The notes under the pieces were generated by a model, which was given only the letters and a program-made list of their open reading frames with translations, had not been told where the DNA came from and ran no database searches. DNA of 64,000 nt from Spiroplasma_E ixodetis_B (GTDB lineage: Bacteria; Bacillota_I; Bacilli_A; Mycoplasmatales; VBWQ01), in the NCBI RefSeq assembly GCF_040369795.1, contig NZ_AP028955.1, positions 124,001 to 188,000 of the forward strand, given 5' to 3'. The position numbers and the translations under genes were made by a program. Below, in pieces: positions 40,365 through 51,516 of the stretch. Numbering within the stretch: position 1 is the first letter of the stretch; every line of letters starts with the position of its first letter.

Positions 40365-41375
40365 TAGTTAACTAAAGTAATGTTTACTCATATATTGAAA
40401 AACAAAATCAATCGCTTTTTTAATATTTGGTCAATAATTTGGTAATATTTTTCTTATATTATGTTTTATAGCAAATCAAAAATGTTCAATTGGATTTAAA
40501 TTAGGAGAATATGGTGGAATAAATAATAGTTTGCATCCAGCATTTTCAATTAATTGTTGTGTTAATTTAGATTTATGAAACGTTGCATTATCTAAAACTA
40601 TAATTTGTCCACGCTTTAATACTACAATTAGTATATTTTTTACATATGATTCAAAAATTTTACTGTTGCAATGTCCTTCAAATGCTCATAGGGCTTTTAA
40701 TTTACCTTTATTTAGTGAACTAATTATACTCATTCTTTTTATTTTATATGCGGGTTTATTATCAAATAATCTTTTACCTTTTTCAGATCAACCATATTTA
40801 TAAAATTCATTATCATCAATTCCAGATTCATCAATATATACTAAATCTTCATTCATTATTTTAGTTATTTCTTTTAAAAAATCTTCTTGTTTATTCTTAT
40901 CTCTTTGTTCATATAGAAAAGTTTTTTTTATATGTATAATTTAGTTTTTTGAAACAGTTATAAACTGTTTCTTTAGTCATATCATCAAATTTTTCAATTA
41001 CTTTTTGAACTGTAACATCTTTATTTTGCGCTAAATAATTTTTTAATTCATCTAAATCCTTTATTTTGTGGCTATGTCCTTTTTGATAATTCAAAATTGG
41101 TTTTATATGCCCAGTTTTTTTTCTTTTTCTTCATAAGAATAAAGTCTTTCTAGTAATATTGAACACTTTACAAATTTCTTTAATTTTCATGTTTTTACTT
41201 TCATAGGCTTCTATTACTTTTCTTCGTAAGTCTTCACTGTATGGTTTTGACATCATTTAATCTTCCTAATCTATTTTAAATATTGCTGAATTGCGCTTTT
41301 AAATTCAAAAACTGTTTAAATTACATATTATTATTTTACATTATTTATGAGTAAACATTAATTTAGTTAGCTATA
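40363..41375 (-). mobile_element. IS630-family element inserted in IS1595
   Basis: Full length with both ends and TA flanks. It separates the two IS1595 pieces (40266-40364 and 41376-41537). Confidence 0.88.
40368..41253 (-). pseudogene. IS630 transposase, frameshifted
   Basis: It starts MSKPYSEDLRRK at 41253. An extra A in the YTYKKTFLY run (near 40925) shifts the frame. A 3-base deletion in the poly-Lys segment is in frame. DDE motifs (YIDESG, VLDNATFHK, NPIEHFW) persist. Confidence 0.88.
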
Positions 41376-41537
41376 TACGCAAAAGAAGCTGCATATAAAT
41401 TCAATAAGATACCTAGTTTTGAAACTATAATTTTGTGTTTGATTTAGATACATGTGGGGATAATTTCCTAGATAGGCTTTTATCTCCATTTATGTGATAA
41501 AATTTAAAAATAGTACATAAAGGGATAAAAGCCATTA
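41376..41537 (+). mobile_element. IS1595-family 3' end, part 2
   Basis: Matches 61833-61988: the transposase C-terminus, the inverted copy of the left terminal repeat, and the ~59-base GGCTTTTATC...AAAGCC hairpin end. It ends at 41537, where phage-like coding text begins. Confidence 0.85.
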
Positions 41538-42363
41538 TTTTTTTGTTCAAAAACTTTATACCTACAAGGATTTACTTTTGAAATAACTTATTATTATTTT
41601 GAAGATAGCACATTAATAAATCCTAATATAGAAAATATTATTTGCCAATCTTTACCTTTTGTAGGAAGTTATGTAGCAAGTAATGGACTCCAGGCACATA
41701 ATAATTATTCTTGACAAACAATACATAATCATTTTTTATCGTTAACAAATTCTAACTTAAATGAAAATCAAATTAAATGCTCATTAATAGGAGCAATTCT
41801 AGCTACATCAGAAAGTATTATTTTCAGAAGTGTTAAATGTTTTATTCTTCAAAGTCAAAGACCTATAAATCCAATAATACAAAGTTGAGTTTTTTTCAAC
41901 AAATTATAAAAAATTGAGATCGCGGAACACATAATGCTATTAATTATCGTTTAAATAATAAAGGTAGCTTAAATAAATATTTTCACCAAGAATTAAGTAA
42001 TAATGGATTAAGAATAATGGTTTTTAACACAAGCATGTATCATGCAATTAACAATTATCAAAATCCACCATTAATAACTTCAAATCAAAAATGAAAAAGA
42101 AAAAAATTACAAAATTGAATAGATACCAGTATTAAAATCTGTGAAAAACAAAAATACACTATTGCTAAAGAGGCCAATAAATTTCAAAACTTAAATAATC
42201 TTATTGAAATACTGAAAAATTTTAAAAATGATATTATTACAAATAAAAAATTACAAGAGGAAATAAAAACAGCAAACGATTTTGCTGATAATATTATTGA
42301 AATAAATAAGGTTTTTGATATAAAGACAAACCCAGAAAGTATAAAAAGTTGTTATATTTAGGT
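41538..42363 (+). pseudogene. phage-like structural protein fragment
   Basis: The frame YYFEDSTLINPNIENII runs to about 41900, where a one-base change in a T run shifts it. It continues IKNWDRGTHNAINYRLNN, SLNKYFHQELSNNGLRIM and a Lys-rich helical C-terminus ending SIKSCYI. The IS256 at 42361 inserted in the stop region, yet TATATTTA plus the IS G recreates a TAG. Motifs (QSQRPINP, HNHFL) echo the other virion-like fragments. The 5' end is missing. Confidence 0.45.
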
Positions 42364-43732
42364 AATGTTTAGTAATCTGTGTAACTTACAAAAATAACTA
42401 TGTTTAATTAATTCTAGTAAATAAAATTAAATAAATAGAAAGAGTGAGTTACGTATGTCTAAAAAACAAAATATTAATAATAATGATCCAATATCAAAAG
42501 CAGTAGATTTATTATTAGAAAATACTGAAGATTTAACAACAGTTTTTAAAGGGGGAGGTTTATATAAAGAATTAACAAAAAGATTAGTTGAAAAAATGTT
42601 GAATTATGAAATGCAAAATTATTTAGGATATGAAAAAAATCAACATAATAATAGTGATAATGCTCGCAATGGTATAAATTCAAAAAAATTAATAACTCAA
42701 CAAGGTAAAATTGAGATTAATGTACCACGAGATCTTAATAGTAATTTTGAGCCAGTAATAGTCGCAAAAGGACAAAGAAGATTTGATGGTTTTGATCAAC
42801 AAGTTCTTTCATTATATGCCAAAGGCATGACTTTATCAGATATTAGAATGCAGTTACAAGAGTTATATCATGGTGCTGATATTAGTGAAAGTGTTATTAG
42901 TCAAATTACTGATGATGTTATTGATGATGTTAAAGAATGACAAAATCGGCCATTAGAAAGTGTTTATCCGATTGTTTATTTTGATTGTATAGTAGTTAAA
43001 GCACGACAAGATAAACGCATTATTAACAAATCAGTTTATATAGTACTAGGAGTTGATTTAGAAGGTAAAAAAGATGTTTTAGGCTTATGAATTAGTAAAA
43101 ATGAAGGTTCTAAGTTTTGATTATCTAATTTCACAGAAATGAAAAATCGAGGCTTAAATGATATTCTTATTGCTTGTAGTGACAATTTAACAGGAATGTC
43201 AGAAGCAATACAATCAGTTTATCCTAAAACCGAACATCAATTATGCATAGTTCATCAAATTAGAAATAGTTTAAAATATGTTTCATACAAACATAGAAAA
43301 TCACTAGTTACAGATTTAAAACCAATTTATAGTGCATGTAGTGAAGAACGAGCAATGCAAGCTTTAGAATCTTTTGAAAGTAAATGAAATAAACAATATC
43401 CTCAAATTGCTAAATCATGATATAAAAATTGAGATAATTTAATGGTTTTTATTAGTTATCCTGCAGAAATCAAAAGAGTGATTTATACAACAAATGCTAT
43501 TGAATCTGTTAATAGCAAATTACGAAAAGTTATTAGAAATAAAAAAGTTTTTCCAAATGATATTGCAGTTTTTAAAATATTTTACTTAGCAATTGAAAAT
43601 ATAACAAAAAAATGAACACTGCCAATTCAAAATTGAAATACAGCAATTGCTCATTTTATGATAAAATTTGAAGATAGAATTAATTTAAACTAGTAACTTT
43701 GTAAAAAGATACACAGATTTTTAAAAAGCCTC
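42361..43732 (+). mobile_element. IS256-family element, intact, with 8-bp target duplication
   Basis: 1372 bp, flanked by TATATTTA at 42353-42360 and 43733-43740. Both terminal repeats are present and the transposase is intact, so this is a recent insertion. Confidence 0.95.
42455..43693 (+). CDS. IS256-family transposase, intact
   Basis: 412 residues with no TAA/TAG and no shift. It differs from the copy at 13679-14917 by a few substitutions (for example KGQRRFDG for KRQRRFDG). Catalytic regions: YFDCIVVKAR, CSDNLTGM and TTNAIESVNSKLRK. GAGTGAG lies before the ATG. Confidence 0.92.
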
Positions 43733-43762
43733 TATATTTAAAAAATAAATTATTATTTTATT

Positions 43763-44500
43763 TTAACTCTTTTGACTCAATTTCATCAATTTTGTTACTT
43801 CTTCTTCTGTCAAATAACGATATTCACCCATTGTTAAACCTTTTAAAGTAATATTAGCAACTTGTAAACGTTTTAAAGTAATTACTCTACTTCCTGCTGC
43901 TTTAATCATACGTTTAACTTGTTGATTTTGTCCCTCATGAATGGTTAGATGTAGTAAAGTATTTTCTTTTTTTATATTTTTATAAATTATTTTAACAATA
44001 GTAGGAGAAGTTGTAAATGAAGTTGATAAAATAATACCGTCTTGTAGTTTTTTAATAGCATTTGATGACAAAATACCACTTGCCAATACTTCATATACCT
44101 TATCTATTTTATAACGAGGATGAATAATAGCATTAGTAAATTCACCATCATTAGTCATTAACAACAAACCTGAAGTATCAAAATCTAAACGACCGACTGG
44201 GTAAATTCTACTATTAATATTAGTAAAATAATTCATTACCGTTGGTCGATTTTTAGGATCACTGACTGTTGTTAAACAATTAGGTGGTTTATAAAATGCT
44301 AAATAAATATGATTAGATTGCTTAATAATTTGATTATTAACTTTAATAACATCACTACTTGTAACTTTAAAACCTAACGTTGTAATAATTTGCCCATTAA
44401 CTGTTACTTGCCCATTAATAATTAGTAATTCTGCTTTTCGTCGTGAACATACTCCAGAATTAGCAATAGCTTTTTGCAAGCGTCCTAAATCATTATTCAT
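43763..44500 (-). CDS. rluB: 23S rRNA pseudouridine synthase B
   Basis: 245 residues from ATG 44500. An N-terminal S4 RNA-binding domain (LGRLQKAIANSGVCSRRKAE) is followed by the RsuA/RluB catalytic domain with YPVGRLDFDTSGLLLMTNDG (catalytic Asp in GRLDFDTSG) and the C-terminal HEGQNQQVKRM motif. It isomerises uridine in helix 89/90 of 23S rRNA in relatives. The ATG overlaps the scpB stop by eight bases (ATGAATAA), indicating coupled translation; an upstream in-frame ATG at 44530 is possible but less likely. It is the last gene of the scpA-scpB-rluB operon. The IS256 at 42361 sits just downstream. Confidence 0.93.
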   Translation of the reverse strand: MNNDLGRLQKAIANSGVCSRRKAELLIINGQVTVNGQIITTLGFKVTSSDVIKVNNQIIKQSNHIYLAFYKPPNCLTTVSDPKNRPTVMNYFTNINSRIYPVGRLDFDTSGLLLMTNDGEFTNAIIHPRYKIDKVYEVLASGILSSNAIKKLQDGIILSTSFTTSPTIVKIIYKNIKKENTLLHLTIHEGQNQQVKRMIKAAGSRVITLKRLQVANITLKGLTMGEYRYLTEEEVTKLMKLSQKS

Positions 44501-45074
44501 TAGTAAAGTTGTAGATTTCTTGTTCATCATTTTGGTTATTAAATTGAGGCAAAGTTGGTAATTGAGTTAAAGATTCGATATTAAAATGATCCATAAATTC
44601 ATCAGTTAAATCATATAAAATTGGTTTTCCTGGTAATTCACTACGACCAATCTCAGTAATTAAATTTAAACTTTTTAGTTTAAAAATAATAGAATCACAA
44701 TTTACACCACGAATATCTTCGATTTGTGGTTTAGTAACTGGATGATTATAAGCAATAATAGCTAGTGTTTCTAAAGCTGCTTGTGATAAATGTATTAAAG
44801 GTTGTTGTTTTAATACTTGATAGCGATTATAATGAATAGGTTTTGTTGTTAATTTATAAATATTACCAACTTTAATTAAACTTAAACCACTGGTATCATC
44901 ATCATTTAATTTCATTTGTAAAGACGCAATTAAATTTTCAACAGTCTTTGGTTTTTTTGTTAATTCTAAATATTCAGCAAGTGTTAATAAATCAAGGCCT
45001 TCATTGCCAACAATAAATAATAAACCTTGTAAAACTGCTAATCTTTCGTTTGTTTTTCAATTGCTATTATTCAT
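44493..45074 (-). CDS. scpB: segregation and condensation protein B
   Basis: 193 residues. ScpB dimerises and binds ScpA to form the kleisin complex with SMC for chromosome organisation. Two winged-helix domains are visible. The second contains LSQAALETLAIIAYNHPVTKPQIEDIRGVN, the family signature. The N-terminal start (MNNSNWKTNERLAVLQGLLF) uses ATG 45074, which overlaps the scpA stop by eight bases. It also overlaps rluB at its end. Confidence 0.94.
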
Positions 45075-45819
45075 TTTTCTCACCTCGATAAATTACTGTA
45101 ATTTCAGTAAAAGTATTAGTCTGTATAATATGTAAAATTTGATGATTTGCAAGATCTAAAATTGCAATAAAAGTAATAATAAAATAATGTAAAGTTAATG
45201 CTTTAGTAAAAAATAATTGTTCTAAAGTAAAGTGCTGCTTGGTGTTTTTTTTCAGTAACTGTTTAATTTCTTTAGCTCGATCTTCAGCTGAAATTAAGTT
45301 TAATGCTAAATTAACTGGTAATTTATTTTCATTTTGTAGTCTATTAAATAAGTTTAACATTGCTTGTGTTAATTTATTAATATTATTTTTTACCAAAATT
45401 GGTGTAATTTCATCAACTAAATATGTTTTTAAATCACTAGGTTTTTTTGTTAATAATTGGGTTCTATATAGAGCCTGTTCTTTAAAATAATTACTTATTT
45501 CTTTAAATTTTTTATATTCTAATAAACGAGCAATTAATTTTTGACGATTAACTTCATTTTCATAAGCACTATCTACCACTAGTTCTTGTTTTGGTAATAA
45601 TTGTTTGGATTGCAATTCTAATAAATAAGCAGAAATCGGTAAATATTCACTTACTAAATCAATGTTTTTAATTAATTCTTCATTAATAAAATGAACATAT
45701 TGGTTAGTAACATCATTTAGATTTAAATCTAAAATATCAATATTTTTTTCTTTAATTAAATGCAAAAGCAAATCCATTGGTCCTTGAAAAGATTGAATTG
45801 TAATTACTGGTTGTAACAT
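45067..45819 (-). CDS. scpA: segregation and condensation protein A (kleisin)
   Basis: 250 residues. The N-terminal family signature FQGPMDLLLHLIKEKNIDIL binds SMC heads, and YLPISAYLLELQSKQLLP follows. The C-terminal winged helix contains FTLEQLFF and FIAILDLANHQI. GAGGGAACGAG precedes the ATG. It is the first gene of the operon scpA-scpB-rluB, all overlapping. Confidence 0.94.
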   Translation of the reverse strand: MLQPVITIQSFQGPMDLLLHLIKEKNIDILDLNLNDVTNQYVHFINEELIKNIDLVSEYLPISAYLLELQSKQLLPKQELVVDSAYENEVNRQKLIARLLEYKKFKEISNYFKEQALYRTQLLTKKPSDLKTYLVDEITPILVKNNINKLTQAMLNLFNRLQNENKLPVNLALNLISAEDRAKEIKQLLKKNTKQHFTLEQLFFTKALTLHYFIITFIAILDLANHQILHIIQTNTFTEITVIYRGEKNE

Positions 45820-45904
45820 TATTCTCGTTCCCTCAATATCATTTTATACTTATTAATATTAATTATAACTTAATTTAATAGTACTTGATTAATCTTTAAT
45901 AAAT

Positions 45905-45948
45905 AAAAAAACTTATTATTAATTTTTTAATGATTAAAATAAGTTTTA
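45905..45948 (-). terminator. terminator after the lipoprotein gene
   Basis: A 10-bp stem (AAAACTTATT / AATAAGTTTT) followed on the minus strand by TTTATTTATT, 26 bases downstream of the lipoprotein stop. Confidence 0.7.
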
Positions 45949-45973
45949 AAAGTTATTATATATTTAAATATTA

Positions 45974-47284
45974 TTATTTAACTTCACGTAACGTAATATG
46001 AATATTTTCAACATTTATTTCAAATTTTGATGATGTATCTGGTAATATTCCCGTTAGGTCATATTCTAATTTAAAGTTTAAATTAAAATAACCATTTTTT
46101 TCGTTAGGATTAATATTAAATCCACTTTCGGGATTAGTAATAGTTATTACACTATCATTTCATTCGGGAACAAGAATACTATAAATTTTATTAATATTAG
46201 CAAAATAACCATTTGTTATAACTTGTTTTTTTATTTTTCCATCTTTGTCATAATCTGAATACTTGTCTGAAGCTTTTGGTAATTCCTGTACTGTATCAAC
46301 TGTTCACTCAGAAAATATTTTTGAAATTTGTGTTGTTGCATCAACAAAATTTTGGCTAATCTTAATAGTATTTTTACTTTCAATATCACCAGTATTAAAA
46401 GTAGATTTACCATCATTACCAATTAAGAAATCAATATTAATATTACTAACATTACCATTGAATACAATTGATTTATCATCATTATTAGTAATCGTTGGGT
46501 TTGTCATTTTAAATAAAGTTGATTTAGCATCATTTGAAAAATCACCTGAAAATAAAAAACCTAAACCTAAATCAGAATATTGAACTTTATCTTTAATAGC
46601 GACATTTAAATTTTGTTTGATATATGATAACTGAGTTCTAGCAATATCTTCTTTTGAATGTGCATCAATTTTTCCAGTTATTGGTAAATTTTCAACATTA
46701 ATATTTAGATTACCTTTAGTAATTTCTTCTTTAATAAAGTCTCTAATCGCATCTGCTTTTTTTTGATCACTAGTATGACTTGTATCATTATTAATTGTAA
46801 TTTTAATATCTTTAGTAACTGATGGTAAAGTTAAATAAGAGATTTCCGTTTTTACTCATAAATAACCATTGACTAATTCACTACCGGTTGGTAAAACAAA
46901 ATTAGCTTTTTCCTTTTTATCATTATCATTATCTTTTTTGGGAACATAGTCCATAATTTTGACATGTGCATCAGGATGATATCAATTTGTTGGATGTTCA
47001 TTGGTACTTTCTTTAAGTTTATTAGAAAAAAAGTTACCAATGGCGGTTTGCACAGAAGTATCTAATTCGCTAAAAATTTTACCTTTCATTTCTCCTATAT
47101 TGGTATCATCTGATAAATTAAGATCATCTTTAATTTTCAGACTACTATCAGTAACAAAAGAGGCAGCAAAATTAAGAATATCCCTTGGAATCATTTGATT
47201 ATTTTCACTATCACAAGCAACAACTGTTACAACTGGTGTTGTTGCTAAAGCAAGTGTGCCCAGTAATTTTAATAAAGATTTCAC
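45974..47284 (-). CDS. mollicute surface lipoprotein
   Basis: 436 residues from GTG 47284, placed by AAGGAGC seven bases upstream; an ATG at 47302 would put the ribosome-binding site inside the gene. The signal peptide has lipobox VTVVAC. The mature protein is Asn/Asp/Lys rich with repeated beta-type stretches (DIKITINNDTSHTSDQKKAD, NGNVSNINIDFLIGND) and ends ENIHITLREVK. This is the usual pattern of Spiroplasma surface lipoproteins with no known enzyme motif. It has its own terminator and a TATAAT-like box upstream (minus strand, 47336-47341). Confidence 0.85.
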
Positions 47285-47358
47285 AAAAACGCTCCTTATC
47301 ATTTCATTTAATTAATATTTTTAAAATACTGTAACATTATAAACAATTTTAAACTAAA

Positions 47359-48666
47359 TTACATTATTATTTCTAAAATTATTGGTTTAATATCGTATTT
47401 TTTATTAGTAATCTGAAATGTAGAAATTGCCAAATCTAAAAATTGTTGATGGAAATGTTGATCTTTATTAGTATGGAGTTCCATAATTACAATATTTTTT
47501 TCAACTTTTTGACCATGAATTTGTTTTAAATAAATTCCTGCCACTGGATCAATGATATCATTTTTCGTAGTTCTTCCTGCTCCTAATATTACTGATAATT
47601 CACCTAAAGCATAATTATTAGTAAAATCTAAATAGCCCGATAATTGCGCCTTAACTTTAATAATATATTTAACTGGTGGTAATTTATCAATATTATCAAG
47701 ATATTTAGTGTCTCCACCTTGACTTTTAACAAAATCATAAAAAATTTGTAGTGGTTTTTCACTAGTAAACATAGCATTAACTTTATCAATACCCTCTTTT
47801 AAGGTTTTTACCTTTTTAGCTCCTAATAAGGCTAAAGCTACTAAATTACTAACAAGAATTTTCAAATCTTCTGGTCCTTTATTTTTTAAACTTAAAATAA
47901 CTTCTTGTAATTCTAGTGCATTACCAATTGTTCGTCCTAAAGGCTTAGTCATATCACTAATAATAGCATAAATTTTTTTATTAAAAGTTTTACCAATATG
48001 TACCATTAATTTTGCTAACTCTCTTGCAGTTATTATATCCTGAACAAAGGCACCTTTTCCGCATTTAATGTCTAGTAAAATTAAATCAGCGCCCATTGCT
48101 ATTTTTTTAGACATAACACTAGCGGCAATTAATGGTAATGAATCAACTGTTCCTGAAACATCACGTAATGCATATAATTTTTTATCAGCAGGCACTAAAT
48201 TACTAGTTTGACTAATAATACTCATACCAACTTTATTAACAACTTTAATAAAATCTGATATTGCTAAATCACATTTAAAATTTGGAATTATTTCCAGTTT
48301 ATCAATAGTACCACCAGTAATGCCCAATCCTCTTCCAGAAATTTTTGCAATCTTTAATCCACAAGCAGCAGCTATTGGACCAAATACTAAACTAGTTTTA
48401 TCACCAACTCCACCAGTTGAATGTTTATCAATACTAAAACCAGTAATTTGTGATAAATCCATGGTTTCACCACTATTAATAATAGCTTTTGTATATTCTA
48501 CTAATTCATCATTAGTCATTCCCTGAAAATAAACAGCCATTGCTCAAGCACTAATTTGATAGTCTGGTATTGTTTCATTGGCAATACCTTCTGTTAAAAA
48601 TTTTAGTTCTTCTTTATTTAAACTTTGTCCTAATTTCTTTTTAGAAATTAAATCGATCATATACAT
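47359..48666 (-). CDS. deoA: pyrimidine-nucleoside / thymidine phosphorylase
   Basis: 435 residues, the typical length. It splits thymidine, deoxyuridine or uridine with phosphate to base plus (deoxy)ribose-1-phosphate in nucleoside salvage. The family signature GRGLGITGGTIDKLEIIP, the phosphate-binding KHSTGGVGDKTSL and the loop ALRDVSGTVDSLPLI are all present, with a C-terminal domain ending KYDIKPIILEIIM. ATG 48666 follows AAGGTG. It lies 25 bases downstream of acpS on the same strand. It could equally be named pdp. Confidence 0.95.
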
Positions 48667-48691
48667 TTTAATAAAACACCTTACTTTCTTT

Positions 48692-49015
48692 TTATGAAAT
48701 AACAATTGCAATTGCAATTGCATTAGTTTCATTATGTGATAAAGATAAAAGTAATTGATAGTTCTTAACGATAGTTATTGGTTGATTATATTGATTATAG
48801 CTAATATCAATATTTTTAAATGTTAACTTTTCTTGTGGTAATGCCTTAAAAATTGCTTCTTTTAATGCTCATCTTCCTGCCAAAAATTCCTGTTGACGTT
48901 GTAAAGAATATTGATTAAAAAGTATAATTTCTTTTTTACTTAAAATTCTTTTAGCAAGTTCTTCAATATTTTCTATTCGATTTACTTCAATAATATCTAT
49001 ACCTACACTACGCAT
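48692..49015 (-). CDS. acpS: holo-[acyl-carrier-protein] synthase
   Basis: 107 residues. It transfers 4'-phosphopantetheine from CoA to acyl carrier protein. The Mg-binding MRSVGIDIIEVNRIE is at the N-terminus, FLAGRWALKEAIFKAL in the middle and LSLSHNETNAIAIAI at the C-terminus, all family signatures. ATAAGGAG precedes the ATG. Spiroplasmas keep AcpS and ACP although they lack full fatty-acid synthesis. Confidence 0.95.
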
Positions 49016-49146
49016 TGTTAACTCCTTATATAAAATAAAAGGTTAAAACACTAAAATCCTTGTTTTTATTATATAATTAATATGAAAGAAAGTGTGATAT
49101 TAATTTCAATAAATCAAATAAATTTTGAAAAGATGGTGGTATATTA

Positions 49147-50007
49147 ATGACATTTTACTTAAATCAAAAACAAAAATCATTAATTAAAGAACACTACCAA
49201 AACTATAAAGTTGATAATAAAAATAGTAGTTATGAATTATTTCAATATCATAATATAACAATTGAAATTTATCAAGAAAAAGTTATTTTTAAAGGTACTA
49301 AAGAGGATATTATTGCAGAATATCGCAGTATTTGAAATCAACTTGATGAAAATCAATCGCCAGTCATTGGCAATGCTGAATTTGGTATTAATAATTTTTT
49401 TGGTCCACTTGTTATTATTAGTTCTTATATTGGTTCGGGTAATTTAGAAAAATTACGTTTACTTAATATTCGCGATTATAAAGACTTATCACAAAGTAAA
49501 TTTATTGAATTAGCACAAGATATTATGAAAACAATTATTTTTGAGTCAGTAATCATTAACAATCGTAAATATAATCAATGAATTGATGCGGGTTATAGCC
49601 CCAATATTATTAAAACATGAGGAGAAAATCAAGCATTAGTTCGTATGTTACAACATAGAATTCAATATGATACTATAGTTATTGATCAATATATTAATGA
49701 AGATACATATTATAAATACATTGAAAATATGAAAGATAATCGTAATAAAATTATTAAAGATAAAGTTCAATTTGTTACTAATGCAGAAAGTAAGTATTTA
49801 GCTATCGCTTGTAGTACTATTATTAGTCGTTATTTATTTTTAGAAGAAATTAAAAAAATAAAAGGTATTGACACTAATACAATTCCATTAGGTACTGGAA
49901 AAGAAGTTAATATATTTTTAGAAAAAATTAAAAACGAAAAAACAATTGAATTTAATAAATTTCTTGAACGTCATAGCAAAAAATCATTTACTGAATTTTT
50001 TAAATAA
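49147..50007 (+). CDS. rnhC: ribonuclease HIII-like protein with altered active site
   Basis: 286 residues. An N-terminal TBP-like substrate-binding domain (about 1-75, ITIEIYQEKVIFKGTKEDII) is followed by an RNase HII/HIII core with FFGPLVIISSYI, LAQDIM, YDTIVIDQYI (conserved Asp) and NAESKYLAIACSTIISRYLFL. In active enzymes the first strand reads GSDEVGTGDYFGP; here it is GNAEFGINNFFGP, so the first catalytic Asp is Ala. Divergent from acpS, 131 bases apart. It may be inactive or use an altered metal site. Confidence 0.85.
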
Positions 50008-50104
50008 ATAATTAAAACTTAATTTTTATTAACTATATATAAAAAGATATTTTTTATTTAAAAACTATTAAATAAATGATATAATCCAAATCAGATATAT
50101 TTTT

Positions 50105-50144
50105 AATTCCTATTTTGTTTTTATAAACAAAATAGGAATTTTAT
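50105..50144 (+). terminator. perfect 16-bp hairpin, terminator or leader attenuator
   Basis: Arms 50105-50120 and 50125-50140 (AATTCCTATTTTGTTT and exact complement, loop TTAT) followed by TTTATAC. It lies between rnhC and the phage-like gene, only ~10 bases before that gene's AAAGGAG. It could end rnhC or control the next gene. Confidence 0.65.
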
Positions 50145-50163
50145 ACTTAAAGGAGAAAATAAA

Positions 50164-50931
50164 ATGCCAAATGAAGAAAAAAAGCTTTATTAGAAAAAAA
50201 TCAACATAGTAATTATGGAGTTGCTCATCAACAACCTTCTATAAATAATAGTAATTCAAGTAGTACTGAAAGTCTTAATAATTCAAGTACAATTATCAAA
50301 ATAGAAGATAGTGAAGAAAATAATTGAATAAATTGTAGTAGTCTTTATGGAGGGACAACACAAAAAATTCTTGATAATAATGGAAATTGAAAATATGAAA
50401 CCCAAATTAGAAATAACTTTGATAGTTTAACTTTTTTTTAACGAAAGCACTATTACCATTAATAACAATCAATACTGACAAAAACTAACATTTGTTGAAA
50501 AAAACGGAACGGTAATTATAGTGATTTTAGAATTATTAAAAATAAACTTTAATAGAAATACAATAGAAATATATAAAAAAGAATACAATGATATTGATAA
50601 ATATATTGATGATAATTTAGATTTAAAAATTTTTCAAAAAAAAGAAAGAAAATTATCACTCGAAGATCAATTCTTAGAAGGTATTACTATAAAAACTATT
50701 AATAATCTTAATAAATTTATAACAAATACCAACGCACTTAATGAACAATTAAAATTATTTAAAGAATATTCTAATAATAGAGATTTAAATATTTTATTAA
50801 AATTATATAAATATTTAACAATAATACAAAATTTTATTGATCAAACAAAACCAGGAATAATAAGAAATATTGCATATAAATTTTTAGGATTATTAGAAAT
50901 TTATATTGGACTTACTGGTAAAAATTTATAA
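50164..50931 (+). pseudogene. phage-like gene with two single-base shifts
   Basis: A strong AAAGGAG precedes ATG 50164. MPNEEKK needs one extra A to continue ALLEKNQHSNYGVAHQQ; a further one-base shift in a T run near 50440 leads to FNESTITINNNQYWQK, then KKERKLSLEDQFLEGI and the C-terminus GLLEIYIGLTGKNL. It is Ser/Asn rich at the start and helical at the end. The family is unknown; the style matches the other accessory fragments. Confidence 0.5.
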
Positions 50932-51028
50932 AGAGTAGTTTCTAATTTTCCCATTGATGGTAAAGAACATACATCCCAAGATTATATTGATGCTATATTT
51001 TGAAACTGACAAAATTATGTTATGGTAT
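50932..51028 (+). pseudogene. gene fragment cut by IS630
   Basis: Coding text VVSNFPIDGKEHTSQDYIDA followed by IFWNWQNYVMVL ends at the IS630 border (51029). No start codon of its own is convincing. Confidence 0.35.
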
Positions 51029-51516
51029 TATAGCTAACTAAAGTAATGTTTATTCATATCTTGAAAAACAAAATCAATAGCTTTTTTAATATTTGGTCAA
51101 TAATTTGGTAATATTTTTCTTATATTATGTTTTATAGCAAATCAAAAATGTTCAATTGGATTTAAATTAGGAGAATATGGTGGAAGAAATAATAGTTTGC
51201 ATCCAGCATTTTCAATTAATTGTTGTGTTAATTTAGATTTATGAAACGTTGCATTATCTAAAACTATAATTTGTCCAGGCTTTAATACTGGAATTAGTAT
51301 ATTTTTTACATATGATTAAAAAATTTTACTGTTGCAATGTCCTTCAAATGCTCATAGGGCTTTTAATTTGCCTTTATTTAGTGAACTAATTATACTCATT
51401 CTTTTTATTTTATATGCTGATTTATTATCAAATAATCTTTTACTTTTTTCAGATCAACCATATTTATAAAATTCATTATCATCAATTCCAGATTCATCAA
51501 TATATACTAAATCTTC
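51029..51516 (-). mobile_element. IS630 left part, truncated by IS256
   Basis: Left terminus and the transposase C-terminal half (from the YIDESG region), with a TAA replacing Ser in the SYVKN segment. Cut at 51517 by an IS256 right end. Confidence 0.85.

Noticed and set aside
46263..46583. plus-strand 106-codon frame
   Set aside because: Antisense to the lipoprotein gene.
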